In this document: positions 6,980-17,011 of the stretch, in pieces
Numbering within the stretch: position 1 is the stretch's first letter
Layout: the number at the start of each line of letters is the position of its first letter
NCBI GenBank assembly: GCA_001804865.1
Contig: MHBK01000073.1
Span: 1 to 63,476, forward strand
Length of the DNA stretch: 63,476 nt
Source of the DNA: Lentisphaerae bacterium GWF2_57_35
Lineage (GTDB): Bacteria > Verrucomicrobiota > Kiritimatiellia > CAIQIC01 > GWF2-57-35
Direction of reading: 5' to 3'
Position numbers and translations under genes: made by a program
The notes under the pieces: model-generated
Told to the model about the DNA's origin: nothing
The model's database searches: none
What the model saw: the letters and a program-made list of their open reading frames with translations, nothing else

Positions 6980-8884
6980 ATGAAAACAATCCTTAACGAA
7001 CATCAGGCATCAAGAAGCAGCCGGGCTTGGGCACGCCAGGTTTTAACGATTTCCGCCGCCTTCCTTTCCCTGTCGGCCGTCGCGTTGGCTGCGAACCCTC
7101 GCCAGCCCGAAATCTCAGCCTACACGGCAGAAACCCTGATCCCCCACTACCAGGCGATTGTGGTGGGCATCAACAACTATGAAATCAAAGGCCCGGCCGG
7201 CTGGGAAACCCTGCGGACCGCCGAACAGGATGCGGAAGCGGTGGCCCACGAATTGGAATCGCGTTATCGGTTTCGCGTCACCCGACTGCTCGGAAACGAC
7301 GCCACGCGGGAACGCATCATGGCGGAACTGGACAAGCTCGCCATGGCTTCCCCCCAGGATGCGTTCGTCATATATTTTGCAGGTCATGGCAGCTATGACG
7401 AAAACCTGGACGAAGGATTTTGGATCCCGGTCGATGCGCGGGCGTCCGTCGACGGCCGCCCGGCGCGCGAAGACTGGGTCTGGAATGCCGTCCTGACGCG
7501 CATGATCAGCGCCTCCCAAGCCCGCCACATCCTGGTCCTCGCGGATTCCTGCTATGGAGGCTCCCTCTTCCGCGGGCCGACGCCCACGACCCAACCCGGC
7601 CCGGATCTCACGTGGTATGTCAGAGCTCTTTGCCGGCCCTCGCGCTACGTCATTACGAGCGGCGATTACGAACCCGTACTGGACAGCGGAGCGCGGCATA
7701 GCGTCTTTGCCCAACTCTTGCTCCATTTTCTGCAATACAACGAAAGCGGCGTCTTTTCCGCCTCCGAACTGGGCCTCGCCCTGCGAGACCGCGTAGCGGA
7801 AATGACCGGCCAAATGGTCCGCATGGGCCCCTTGCCCCTTCCCTCGCATGCCGGAGGCGAGTTTGTTTTTCTCGACCGCACCGCCTCCGCCTCCTCGTTA
7901 AGCAAAGCGCTTGACCATCTGCTGTCGAATCCCGTTCCTATGCTGGCCTCATCGCCCGTTGACCGGACCGAACGAACGTCTCTGCAAACGGCCATGGATG
8001 CCGCTTTGCTGGAAAAACGCGGCGCCACGAACAGCGCGCAACTGCTCTTGAGCCGAATGGACGATTCCCCTCAATCCATCCAAATGCGCAGCGCCATACA
8101 ACCTCAAACCTCCGACAGCGCCGACGAAATCCGCGACCTGGTAGCGCGCTTGAGCCGTCAACATCCACGCACGGAACAGGCCGTTGGCACCCGCCAGACC
8201 GACGAACCCCGCCCCCGCATGGTAGCCGTGATGGAGACCGAAGATTCCTTGGAAAGCGCCGAGGTGGTCGCGCAATCGGATCTATTCGCCATCTGCCTCG
8301 TCTCCGCACTGTCCCGTGAACCCGGAGTCCGCGTGGTAGAGCGCAAGGCCCTTGAAAAAATCCTGCGCGAATTGGAGATCGGCTCCTCGGACTTATCCGA
8401 TCCCAAAGCCCGCCTGGAGTGGCAGCGGCTTATTCCTGCCGCCACGCTGTTATACCCCAAAGCGATTCGCGCCGGCGCCAACACCTCGTTGTCCGCCCGC
8501 CTGATCTCCACCGAAACCTCCGACATCCTGTGGGCTGAAACCGCTCCGGAATCGTTCAGCAACAACCTGCCGGAGGCCTGCGCCTGGATGGTCAAAGAAT
8601 TGATGGCCCGTTATGTTTCCTGCAACCCGCTAAAAAGCCCCGCGGACATCGTGGATGCCGGCCATGTCTATGCTCCCATGGGCGCTTTCCAGAAAATCAC
8701 GCCGGCCATGTCCTTCCTCGTTGTAGAAGATTACGCCAGGAACCTATCCGCCGCTGGCGTTCGCCAAAAAAGCCTGGGTGTGGCCCGCCCCACAGAAATT
8801 GGCGCCACGCAAAGTCTTTTCGAAGTCAAGTGGGACGCGCGGCCCTCCACCAATGCCCTCTGGATGATTGAGCAAACCCCTTGA
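6980..8884 (+). CDS. Secreted caspase-like (C14) protease with CsgG-like domain
   Basis: 634 residues, GGAAG ribosome site, N-terminal signal peptide (hydrophobic run ending VALAANP), so it acts outside the cytoplasm. Residues 57-290 form a caspase fold. The first strand is AIVVGINNY, the catalytic histidine is in FAGHG (His136), and the catalytic cysteine is in LADSCYGGS (Cys191), so the dyad is intact. A basic or acidic P1 preference cannot be read. Residues about 420-560 repeat the CsgG-like signature of the preceding lipoprotein (VRVVERKALEKILRELE, then SSDLSDPKARLEW). It is the last gene of the sigma/anti-sigma/lipoprotein operon. Periplasmic caspase-like proteins under an ECF sigma factor are not something I can match to a named system. 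Substrates could be the anti-sigma protein, the lipoprotein or damaged envelope proteins. Confidence 0.85.
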   Translation: MKTILNEHQASRSSRAWARQVLTISAAFLSLSAVALAANPRQPEISAYTAETLIPHYQAIVVGINNYEIKGPAGWETLRTAEQDAEAVAHELESRYRFRVTRLLGNDATRERIMAELDKLAMASPQDAFVIYFAGHGSYDENLDEGFWIPVDARASVDGRPAREDWVWNAVLTRMISASQARHILVLADSCYGGSLFRGPTPTTQPGPDLTWYVRALCRPSRYVITSGDYEPVLDSGARHSVFAQLLLHFLQYNESGVFSASELGLALRDRVAEMTGQMVRMGPLPLPSHAGGEFVFLDRTASASSLSKALDHLLSNPVPMLASSPVDRTERTSLQTAMDAALLEKRGATNSAQLLLSRMDDSPQSIQMRSAIQPQTSDSADEIRDLVARLSRQHPRTEQAVGTRQTDEPRPRMVAVMETEDSLESAEVVAQSDLFAICLVSALSREPGVRVVERKALEKILRELEIGSSDLSDPKARLEWQRLIPAATLLYPKAIRAGANTSLSARLISTETSDILWAETAPESFSNNLPEACAWMVKELMARYVSCNPLKSPADIVDAGHVYAPMGAFQKITPAMSFLVVEDYARNLSAAGVRQKSLGVARPTEIGATQSLFEVKWDARPSTNALWMIEQTP

Positions 8885-9176
8885 ATCCGGCTTTTTCACC
8901 GGTCGCGGAAAAGCCGCGACCAAAGGCAGGTGCAGGCGGGCGTTGAAATTCTTCCTTGTGTTCTTTGGTTGCGGTTTAGCTGGCCGTGCTCTTTTCTGTT
9001 AGGACAGTCCGGTGTCTGGAATTTGTGTATAAAAGACAGTTGAGGGCAGGCCGGCTCCAGAAAAGGAAACCGGGACGGGGTCGTCCCGGCTCCATGCCTC
9101 AGGACCGCGGCCATTCCTGACCGCGAATCGCAGGCAGGAAGGCGTGCTGTCCCTCGATGACGACTGAAAGCCGACG
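8885..9176. other. Gene-free stretch with hairpins and repeat fragments
   Basis: No gene supported. It holds a perfect 8-bp hairpin just after the caspase gene (8901-8921, GGTCGCGG/CCGCGACC), probably its transcription end although no T-run follows. It also has a 33-bp reverse-oriented fragment of the 145-bp repeat found at 30803 and 31846 (9007-9039), a GGGCAGGCCGGCTCCA element (9044-9059) and a CCGGGAC/GTCCCGG hairpin near 9070-9090. Confidence 0.6.
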
Positions 9177-9497
9177 CTATTGCTCAAATCCATCCCGAAT
9201 GGCGGAGCGGGTGAAGAAATCCAGGAAGGACGCGTAGTCGGTATAGACTTCCTTTTGTTTTTCGGGCGGAGTGGAAACCATCACGGAGGCCACCAGGCCA
9301 TTGGCAAAATGAGTGGCCGTCATGTCGCCCACAACTCCTTCGGTAGATAATCTTTGATTCACAAGCTCCAGCCGTTGTTCAGGCGTCCCCTTGGCAAAAG
9401 CTTCCTCTTTGAGCAAGTCGCTGTACTTCACGGGAGCCCCTTGAGCCGCTACGACGAAACAACCGATCACCGCCACGAACGACCAGATTTTTGTCAT
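9177..9497 (-). CDS. Small secreted protein of unknown function
   Basis: 106 residues from ATG 9497, which has AAGGAAG upstream; a longer frame to 9551 lacks a ribosome site. A signal peptide (WSFVAVIGCFVVAAQGAPV) precedes about 85 mature, mostly helical residues without cysteines or recognisable motifs (for example FAKGTPEQRLELVNQRL and EVYTDYASFLDFFTRSAI). The gene stands alone, with gene-free repeats on both sides. I cannot assign a family. It is accepted as real because of signal peptide, ribosome site and codon pattern. Confidence 0.6.
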   Translation of the reverse strand: MTKIWSFVAVIGCFVVAAQGAPVKYSDLLKEEAFAKGTPEQRLELVNQRLSTEGVVGDMTATHFANGLVASVMVSTPPEKQKEVYTDYASFLDFFTRSAIRDGFEQ

Positions 9498-9677
9498 GAT
9501 GTCTTCCTTCTTTGGATGAAGAAGCAGAGCCTCTCCCATCGGCACGGACACACATCCTATAACCGCCTCCTAAATAAGCACTTGCCCCAAGCCAGTGTGT
9601 CAAATTCGCGTCGATAACACAAGAAGGCAAGGACCGCAGCCAGTCCAGGCCGCGATGGCTCCCATGAAGTGTCGCTC

Positions 9678-9832
9678 GTCAACGCAGCGCTTCTCCTGTC
9701 TTCCTCCTTATCATAATCTTAATCGTAATCTTAATCGTAATCTCCTTCTGGATAAGAAAATGAAGATTATGATTAAGATTACGATTAAGATTATGAGGAA
9801 GAATCAGAACGACATCCGACCGAAATAGACTC
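9678..9832 (+). repeat. Dispersed AT-rich palindromic repeat, copy A
   Basis: Two 31-bp arms (9713-9743 and 9764-9794) made of alternating AATC(T/G) units pair with one mismatch around a 20-nt loop containing CCTTCTGGATAAG. Flanks GTCAACGCAG and GACCGAAATAGACTC are also shared with the other copies at 39147-39274 (opposite strand) and 15251-15318 (half copy). Confidence 0.8.
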
Positions 9833-9989
9833 TAATAAAATGAGCCGTTCGCCGCGTCTTGATTTAGAATTACAAAGGCTGGACTGCGGCCAAGTGCAGC
9901 TCACCACTGCCTGCAAAATTCGCCGTGGTAAGCCCAACCTCCATGTCGGGCGGATCGATCCTGCGGCAACCCCATCCGCCCAACAATAG

Positions 9990-10162
9990 AAGTCCATCCC
10001 CAAGAAACAACCGCTTCATCCCATGAGCCGGCGGCATCGCCAGCTCTGTCCTTTATAGATCGATTTTTTGCCTAGAAAATCGATCCATAAAGGCATTTTT
10101 ACCCCATATTTGGAGGCAACCCATTTTCAGAAAACGCTTTATCGAGGTCCGACCCTGATGGC
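9990..10162 (+). repeat. 173-bp tandem repeat, unit 1
   Basis: Begins AAGTCCAT and ends GACCCTGATGGC. Contains the hairpin 10051-10092 (CTTTATAGATCGATTTT paired with AAAATCGATCCATAAAG). Unit 2 follows without a gap. Confidence 0.85.
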
Positions 10163-10335
10163 AAGTCCATACCCGAGAAACAACCGCTTCATCCCATGAG
10201 CCGACGGCAGCGCCAGCTCTATCCTTTATAGATCGATTTTTAGCCTCAAAAATCGATCCATAAAGACCCTTTCATCCCATATTTTGCGGCAACCTATTCT
10301 CAGTAAATGCCTTATCGAGGTCCTACCCTGATGGC
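10163..10335 (+). repeat. 173-bp tandem repeat, unit 2
   Basis: Roughly 85-90 percent identical to unit 1 by eye. Hairpin at 10224-10265 with stem CTTTATAGATCGATTTTT, one mismatch, 6-nt loop. It ends 18 bp before the stop codon of the fibre-like gene at 10353. Confidence 0.85.
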
Positions 10336-10352
10336 CCTTCTCGTAGCTCTCC

Positions 10353-13079
10353 TTAATTGGCGATAAGCGAGTTGGTATTTCCTATTGTACCAAGGGCTGG
10401 GAAGTAATTTGCGGACGTATTTCCTGAAACAGATGCTGATGAAGCAGAAACAAGGGAACCATAAGCCGCAAGAATGCCATAAGCATTACCACTGGAAACA
10501 CTTGATGAATTAAGTTCTATTGTTGCCGACCAACGAGCATGAAATCCACAACTACTATTACATCTAGCAACAGCGCATGTTGCACTAATTGATGAATTCA
10601 TTGAGGCAAAGAAGCCGGTCAAATTATTACTAGCTATTGAACCTTGGCAATTAATCTGTGACCCAAAGTTTGCATAGTATCCAAAAGTTGTGTTCCCATA
10701 ACTACTAGAATTCTTTGCAAAAACAGATGAATTATTGTTCGCAACAAACCCATTTACACAATTCATCGCTTTGCACCCCGATGCGACAAGATAGCTATTC
10801 GCTTCGGCCGCATATCCCCAATCAAATGAATCAATAATCATATTTGTTCCACAGATTATTGAACCGCCATATTGAGTAAGTAGCCCGCGAGTTCGATCTG
10901 AATCGGTCCCACTTAATTTAAATCCATTGATGAAACTCAACCTACGACTTATAACAGAAAAACCGGTCTGTCCTAGCGCAAACTGTAAGACGCATAGTTC
11001 ACAGTTATTCGTGTTACCAATAATCATGACCTTATCACTATCACGATGTGTGATGTTAACACATGAATAATTCGTGTATATGCCATCGGCAACTTGAACA
11101 GTTACGTACACTCCATCCGCAATTGACTTATCGCTCAGAGAAGACAACGCACTCTGAATAGTTTCATACTCCGCCGGCACGTTAAGCGTAAGGTCCGACC
11201 GAATGACATTATCTTGCGACAACTGCCGCACCCAATCATTGGTCGTATCGCCTGAAAGCGCCTTCCACCATATTTTGGACGAGGCATTCACCAGTTCTGC
11301 GCCGGTGCACAAGGGCTTGATGGTGGTCACGTCAACCTCTCCGGTGACGATCAAATGAGGAGTCGCCTGCCACTCCCAGGAGCCGGAGCCGAACTGAGGG
11401 CGGTAGTAAATGCTGTTTCCGCCGTCGAGGTAGAGGGAACCGCGCAGGGTGGTTGACTGATCAAAAGGAGCCGCTTGGACTTTGGAGCCGATGGCGGTTC
11501 TGTTGATGCCGGTATTGGCTACGGCGCAATAACCTATGGCGATATTTTCGCGAGTAGACATTGCAAGCGACCGGGCATTAGCCGCATAGCCGATGGCCAT
11601 ACAACTGCCGGTTGGATTAAATCCGCCGCCAATCCAGCATTCCGCGTCTGCCGTAGCTCCGATAGCCACAGAACGACCCACACAACGGGCTTGATAGCCA
11701 ACACTGACGCTTTGAAGTACGGCCCGTCCAGCGGATCCTACTCCAACGCTTTGTTCACTATACAGGGCGTAATTCTGATTATATGAAGATCCGATGGCCA
11801 CGGAATTCAAACCCAGTGCGTTTGCAAGATAACCAACGGCCACGGAACCCGCGCTGCTTGCATTGGCCATATCTCCAATAGCCACCCCGGTAGCACTTGC
11901 GTTTGCACACCCGCCCACAGCAACGCCATCAGAACCTGCATCGTTTCGTGCGTTAGCGCTATGACCGATGGCTACAGAGTCATTAACTGATTTCGCCTCA
12001 TGGCCAATAGATACACTCCAAGAAACCCCGGAAGCGCTGTTCCCAATGATGATGGGGCCAGAGCCTGTAGTTCTTATAACGATCCCGGTTGAATAGAGCC
12101 CAGAAGGATTGATTTTTGTATTTATGTAAAGCGGCCCCGTCATGGTGTCGCCCGAGCTACGGAGCGCATGCGATCCATCTGAGAATAAGAGGGTGTTGGT
12201 GGCAATGTTGGTGATGCTGTAGCCACCCATATCCAGATTGCCTGACATGGATCGACTTCCATCCGCTTTGACGTAGGCAGGTTCGGCGCTCGTCCAAATC
12301 GGATCGGACTCCGGTTGCACATAGGTGTTGGTGCGCAGCCAATCGCCAAAGGCGGGATCGGTTTCGGCATAGACAGGCGTTCCCGTCGCATAGCTGGCTT
12401 TTTCAGCGGTCCACACCGGATCGACTTCCGTGTAGGCGCCGTTGGGTAGGTTGGTGATGCCGGTTCCATTTCCATAAATCACGGCATTGGCAAGGCTGAA
12501 TCCGCCCATGTCCAGAGAGCCGGTCATCGTGTCGCCGGAAGCATTGACATATTCTGCATCCAAAGCGGCCATATCCAATTGGGTCGTGCCGACGGTTCCT
12601 GTGGCAATCTTCGAGGAAGTAACCGCGCCATTTTCCAGGTGCTGCCCCTGAATGGCATTGGCTGAAATCATCTCGCTGGTGATGGCATTGCTGGAAACTC
12701 CGGCCGCGCGAATAGCGTAAGGCTGCGGCACGAGAGGCTCGCGGGGATTAAGCTCAGCTCCATCGATAATCACTTGCACATAGGTTTCACCGGAAGCCAG
12801 GGCGGCAGCAACCGAGCCAAAAACGGTGTCATCGCCGATGGTGGTCGAGTATAATCCATCCGTCACGGCGACGGTATTGGAATCTTCGTAATAGCAGGAG
12901 CCGCCGGTGGCCGCGTCATAGAGCTGCAACCGCAGGCTGACATCGCCCGTGAAGGGAACTCCGTTGGTGTCGGAATAGTAGTCTTCGAAGTAGAACTGCT
13001 GTGGAATTTCGGCAACCGCTGTGAATCTTGAGAAAAGTACAACCAGACAAACAACAACACCCGCGTTTCTCCAATTCAT
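10353..13079 (-). CDS. Large secreted fibre-like protein: tail-fibre, YadA-head-like and beta-helix regions
   Basis: 908 residues with signal peptide (VVVCLVVLFSRFTAVAE). Residues 25-150 resemble N-terminal domains of PVC surface proteins (GDVSLRLQLYDAATGG, REPLVPQPYAIRAAG). Residues 180-330 carry phage tail-fibre-like repeats (ASGDTMTGSLDMGG, GSRSMSGNLDMGG). Residues 340-550 contain about ten YadA/Hep_Hag-like head repeats of the form SVAIG.xA.A (GVAIGDMANASSAGSVAVGY). Residues 640-905 are an N/S-rich right-handed beta-helix. No trimeric autotransporter anchor or cell-wall motif is present at the C-terminus, so secretion and attachment are unexplained. The 3' third of the gene is visibly richer in A+T than its neighbours, which suggests acquisition or recombination. 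Likely a surface fibre or adhesin. Confidence 0.75.
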   Translation of the reverse strand: MNWRNAGVVVCLVVLFSRFTAVAEIPQQFYFEDYYSDTNGVPFTGDVSLRLQLYDAATGGSCYYEDSNTVAVTDGLYSTTIGDDTVFGSVAAALASGETYVQVIIDGAELNPREPLVPQPYAIRAAGVSSNAITSEMISANAIQGQHLENGAVTSSKIATGTVGTTQLDMAALDAEYVNASGDTMTGSLDMGGFSLANAVIYGNGTGITNLPNGAYTEVDPVWTAEKASYATGTPVYAETDPAFGDWLRTNTYVQPESDPIWTSAEPAYVKADGSRSMSGNLDMGGYSITNIATNTLLFSDGSHALRSSGDTMTGPLYINTKINPSGLYSTGIVIRTTGSGPIIIGNSASGVSWSVSIGHEAKSVNDSVAIGHSANARNDAGSDGVAVGGCANASATGVAIGDMANASSAGSVAVGYLANALGLNSVAIGSSYNQNYALYSEQSVGVGSAGRAVLQSVSVGYQARCVGRSVAIGATADAECWIGGGFNPTGSCMAIGYAANARSLAMSTRENIAIGYCAVANTGINRTAIGSKVQAAPFDQSTTLRGSLYLDGGNSIYYRPQFGSGSWEWQATPHLIVTGEVDVTTIKPLCTGAELVNASSKIWWKALSGDTTNDWVRQLSQDNVIRSDLTLNVPAEYETIQSALSSLSDKSIADGVYVTVQVADGIYTNYSCVNITHRDSDKVMIIGNTNNCELCVLQFALGQTGFSVISRRLSFINGFKLSGTDSDRTRGLLTQYGGSIICGTNMIIDSFDWGYAAEANSYLVASGCKAMNCVNGFVANNNSSVFAKNSSSYGNTTFGYYANFGSQINCQGSIASNNLTGFFASMNSSISATCAVARCNSSCGFHARWSATIELNSSSVSSGNAYGILAAYGSLVSASSASVSGNTSANYFPALGTIGNTNSLIAN

Positions 13080-13382
13080 CTGAACCTCCCTATGTTGTGC
13101 AATGTTTTGGAAAGCAGAGAGCTAAATACCTGATGCCAAACAAACCAGCAAATAGAAAAGGATAGAATTTTCAGGTACAAACGGTTTACTGGCGCATTTT
13201 TACGTCTACAAATCCGGCCTCAAGAGTCCGTGTGAGGCCTTTGACACTGAGGTCAGCCAAGAAAATGAAGCTTTTAGAATGACTTTTGGAGGGTCGCGCT
13301 CCGTCGCGACCCTCCAAAATGCGGCCACCGGCCTGGGGGCAGGCCGGCTCCAGATGGACGGGCTTGAGGCGGGGCGCTTTTC
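13080..13382. other. Gene-free promoter/terminator region
   Basis: No gene supported. The left part is AT-rich and probably carries the promoter and leader of the fibre-like gene. The right part holds the 13284-13319 hairpin and a GGGCAGGCCGGCTCCA element (13338-13353). Confidence 0.5.
13284..13319. terminator. Perfect hairpin downstream of the flavin reductase gene
   Basis: TTTTGGAGGGTCGCG and CGCGACCCTCCAAAA form a perfect 15-bp stem with loop CTCCGT. It lies 64 bp beyond the stop of the minus-strand flavin reductase gene. The terminal A/T tracts make it usable as a terminator in either direction. Confidence 0.55.
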
Positions 13383-13937
13383 TCAGGCGATATCGATTCC
13401 ACGGCCTTCGGCGGGCTTTATGGCGTCGGTTTTTCGCCAGCATTTTTCGATTTCGCCGACGTACAGGCGATGGTGGTCGCTGCCGGAGTAGAATTCGTGG
13501 GTGCCGGGATCGATAAAGTTTTTGGGGATGAGGTCCTGGTAGTAAATCTTGCGGCATTCGAGGACGAGGCGGCCTTGTTCGAAATAGACGGCGCCGGATT
13601 CCGTGGCGTGCGGCTTGAGACCGGTTTTTTCGATCTTGTTCACGTTGCGTCCGGAGTTCGCGCCGCAGAAGGCCAGGGCCTGGCGGTAGGGTTCGTCGAA
13701 GAAGGTCAGGGTGAAGCGCTCGGATTTTTCCATGAACTCGAAGGTGTACCGCGTCGGGCGCACGAAAACAAAGCATACATTTTTATCCCAGAGTACGCCC
13801 CAACCGCCCCAACTGGCGGTCATGGTGTTGAAAGATTCCATCGTTCCCGCCGTGACCAGCATCCAGTCGGCGCCGATGCGGATGAAGGGGTTGTCGGTAA
13901 GTTGTTCGGGACGGATCAAGGTAAACGTGCTGTTCAT
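13383..13937 (-). CDS. Flavin reductase-like FMN-binding protein
   Basis: 184 residues. ATG 13937 has GGAGGAA at ideal spacing; the open frame extends further upstream without a second ribosome site. The sequence is typical of the flavin reductase-like split beta-barrel family that binds FMN: WMLVTAGTMESFNTMTASWG near the N-terminus, VCFVFVRPTRYTFEFMEKSE, then LTFFDEPYRQALAFCGANSG and a C-terminal GEIEKCW segment. Members reduce free flavin with NAD(P)H or use bound FMN for small redox reactions, often in anaerobes. It is cytoplasmic and divergent from the glycosyltransferase gene at 14146. No partner gene indicates its substrate. Confidence 0.85.
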   Translation of the reverse strand: MNSTFTLIRPEQLTDNPFIRIGADWMLVTAGTMESFNTMTASWGGWGVLWDKNVCFVFVRPTRYTFEFMEKSERFTLTFFDEPYRQALAFCGANSGRNVNKIEKTGLKPHATESGAVYFEQGRLVLECRKIYYQDLIPKNFIDPGTHEFYSGSDHHRLYVGEIEKCWRKTDAIKPAEGRGIDIA

Positions 13938-14145
13938 TCGATTCCTCCAATTTCGTTTGTGCCAAACTGTACCACACGAATGCCCTGATGAAAATAGACG
14001 CCGTCCAGGAACAGCCATTGTAATTATGACGTTCAATATCGTCCCGCCAACACGACGCTTGTGTTTCATGTTTTGTTTGGGCATCCTTTCGGCACAGAAA
14101 ATAACGACTGACCATGGAATCGACAGAACATCTACAGACGACGCC

Positions 14146-14916
14146 ATGACCACGGGCATTTCCATTGTCATTCCCGCCTACAACGAGGAACAACGCCTCG
14201 GTCCGATGCTGGATCAGTATGCTCCGTATTTTATCGGAAAATATGGAACGCGGATGGAGTTTGTCGTCATCGTCAACGGTTCGCATGACCGCACGGAGGA
14301 AATCGCTCGCGGATACGCCGGAAAACACGAGCAGATCCGGGTGGTGGTGGAGCCTCGCGCGATCGGCAAGGGAGGGGCGATCATGCTGGGCTTTGGCCAT
14401 GCGCGCGGGCGTTTGATCGGGTTTGTGGATGCGGACGGTTCGACGCCGCCGGAGGCGATGGACGAGCTTTTTGAGCATATCGACGGCGCAGGCATGATTA
14501 TTGCCTCCCGCTGGATGAAGGGCGCGGAGGTAAGTCCCCGGCAGCCCCTGAAGCGACGCGTGGCTTCGCGTATTTTCAACCTGCTGGTCCGGCGTCTGTT
14601 TAATGTGCAAATCACGGACACGCAATGCGGCGCCAAGGTGCTTACGCACGAAGTGCTGGAGGCGGTGTTGCCTCATCTGGGGTTGACGCGCTGGGCTTTC
14701 GATGTGGATCTGGTGTTTCAGGTGCATCGGCTGGGCTATGCCATTACGGAGCGGCCCACCCGCTGGCGCGACGTGACGGGCTCGCGGCTGAATGTCACGC
14801 AGGCGTCCATCGAAATGTTCATCGCGATTGTCCGGCTTCGTTTGCTCTACTCGCCTTTCAAATTCCTCGTGACGCTTTATGACCGGACCCTGGGCCGGAA
14901 GATTCATCCGGCATAA
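14146..14916 (+). CDS. Family 2 glycosyltransferase (dolichyl-phosphate-sugar type)
   Basis: 256 residues from ATG 14146. The start is uncertain because no clear Shine-Dalgarno precedes it and the frame stays open upstream. GT-A fold features: SIVIPAYNEEQRL at the N-terminus, FVVIVNGSHDRTEEI, AIGKGGAIMLGF, the DXD-like GFVDADGST (about residues 95-103), and the acceptor-side QCGAKVLTHE and WAFDVDLVFQVHRLGY. This matches the dolichyl-phosphate beta-glucosyltransferase/Alg5-like branch. No C-terminal membrane anchor or GtrA-like domain is present. It probably transfers a sugar from a nucleotide donor to a polyprenyl phosphate for envelope glycans. It stands alone between repeat-rich gaps. Confidence 0.85.
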   Translation: MTTGISIVIPAYNEEQRLGPMLDQYAPYFIGKYGTRMEFVVIVNGSHDRTEEIARGYAGKHEQIRVVVEPRAIGKGGAIMLGFGHARGRLIGFVDADGSTPPEAMDELFEHIDGAGMIIASRWMKGAEVSPRQPLKRRVASRIFNLLVRRLFNVQITDTQCGAKVLTHEVLEAVLPHLGLTRWAFDVDLVFQVHRLGYAITERPTRWRDVTGSRLNVTQASIEMFIAIVRLRLLYSPFKFLVTLYDRTLGRKIHPA

Positions 14917-14920
14917 AAAA

Positions 14921-14940
14921 ACGGGGCCAGGCGGCCCCGT
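14921..14940 (-). terminator. Intrinsic terminator on the minus strand
   Basis: ACGGGGCC AGGC GGCCCCGT is a perfect 8-bp stem; on the minus strand it is followed by seven T residues. It would stop transcripts coming leftward from glnS (ends 15320), with about 380 nt of repeat-rich tail. Confidence 0.6.
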
Positions 14941-15006
14941 CGCCAAAGAATCAATACCGCAATGGATCCCCATGTCCGCTTTAGCGGCATGGGGTGGCTA
15001 TCGCTT

Positions 15007-15168
15007 GGCGCATGGGGTCGGGCCGATTCTGATCGGCCTCAAAACGGGGGCACGTCAGCTTGGTTCAGTGGCAAGGCGGCGCAAGCCGGGCAGGACTTTT
15101 GTCCGCCCGGCTTGCGCCAACGCAGCCAATGGACCAAGCTGGCGCGCCCCCGTTTTGCCCCATGCGCC
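15007..15168. repeat. 160-bp imperfect palindromic element
   Basis: Outer arms GGCGCATGGGG (15007-15017) and CCCCATGCGCC (15158-15168) flank inner arms of about 56 bp (15041-15096 and 15101-15156) that pair with roughly ten mismatches around TTTT. A small GGCCGAT/ATCGGCC hairpin is inserted in the left arm. It resembles a non-autonomous palindromic mobile element. Confidence 0.75.
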
Positions 15169-15250
15169 TGGCCTGAGCTTGTCGAAGGGCCAAGCGGGAC
15201 TTGCGTTGGAACGCTAAGCTTCCCTCTTACCATTCCCTTCGACACAGCAA

Positions 15251-15318
15251 AGAGAGATTATGATTACGATTAGGATTATGATTAAGAGTCGGAAAAAGGA
15301 CACTCGCCGAAATAGGTT
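15251..15318 (+). repeat. Dispersed AT-rich palindromic repeat, half copy C
   Basis: One arm only (GATTATGATTACGATTAGG onward) followed by the same tail as copy A (CGCCGAAATAGGTTCTC against CGACCGAAATAGACTC). Confidence 0.7.
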
Positions 15319-15319
15319 C

Positions 15320-17011
<1,692 letters not shown>

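Larger units (their letters stand above)
9498..10352. other. 855-bp gene-free region made largely of repeats
   Basis: No convincing gene. It contains the long ATTAATC-type palindrome at 9678-9832 and a tandem pair of 173-bp repeats at 9990-10335, each with an internal hairpin. Short open frames here translate the repeat itself (NLNRNLNRN-like) and are not genes. Confidence 0.6.
14941..15319. other. Gene-free region dominated by palindromes
   Basis: No gene supported. It contains a hairpin at 14968-14994 (CCCCATG/CATGGGG arms), the large palindrome at 15007-15168, the motif CCTGAGCTTGTCGAAGG at 15172-15188, and a half copy of the AT-rich palindromic repeat at 15251-15318. Confidence 0.6.

Noticed and set aside
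9595..9828. Short open frame giving NLNRNLNRN- and KITIKI-like sequence
   Set aside because: It is a translation of the dispersed palindromic repeat.
9678..10335. CRISPR-like array
   Set aside because: The repeats are long, only two in tandem, without unique spacers or cas genes.
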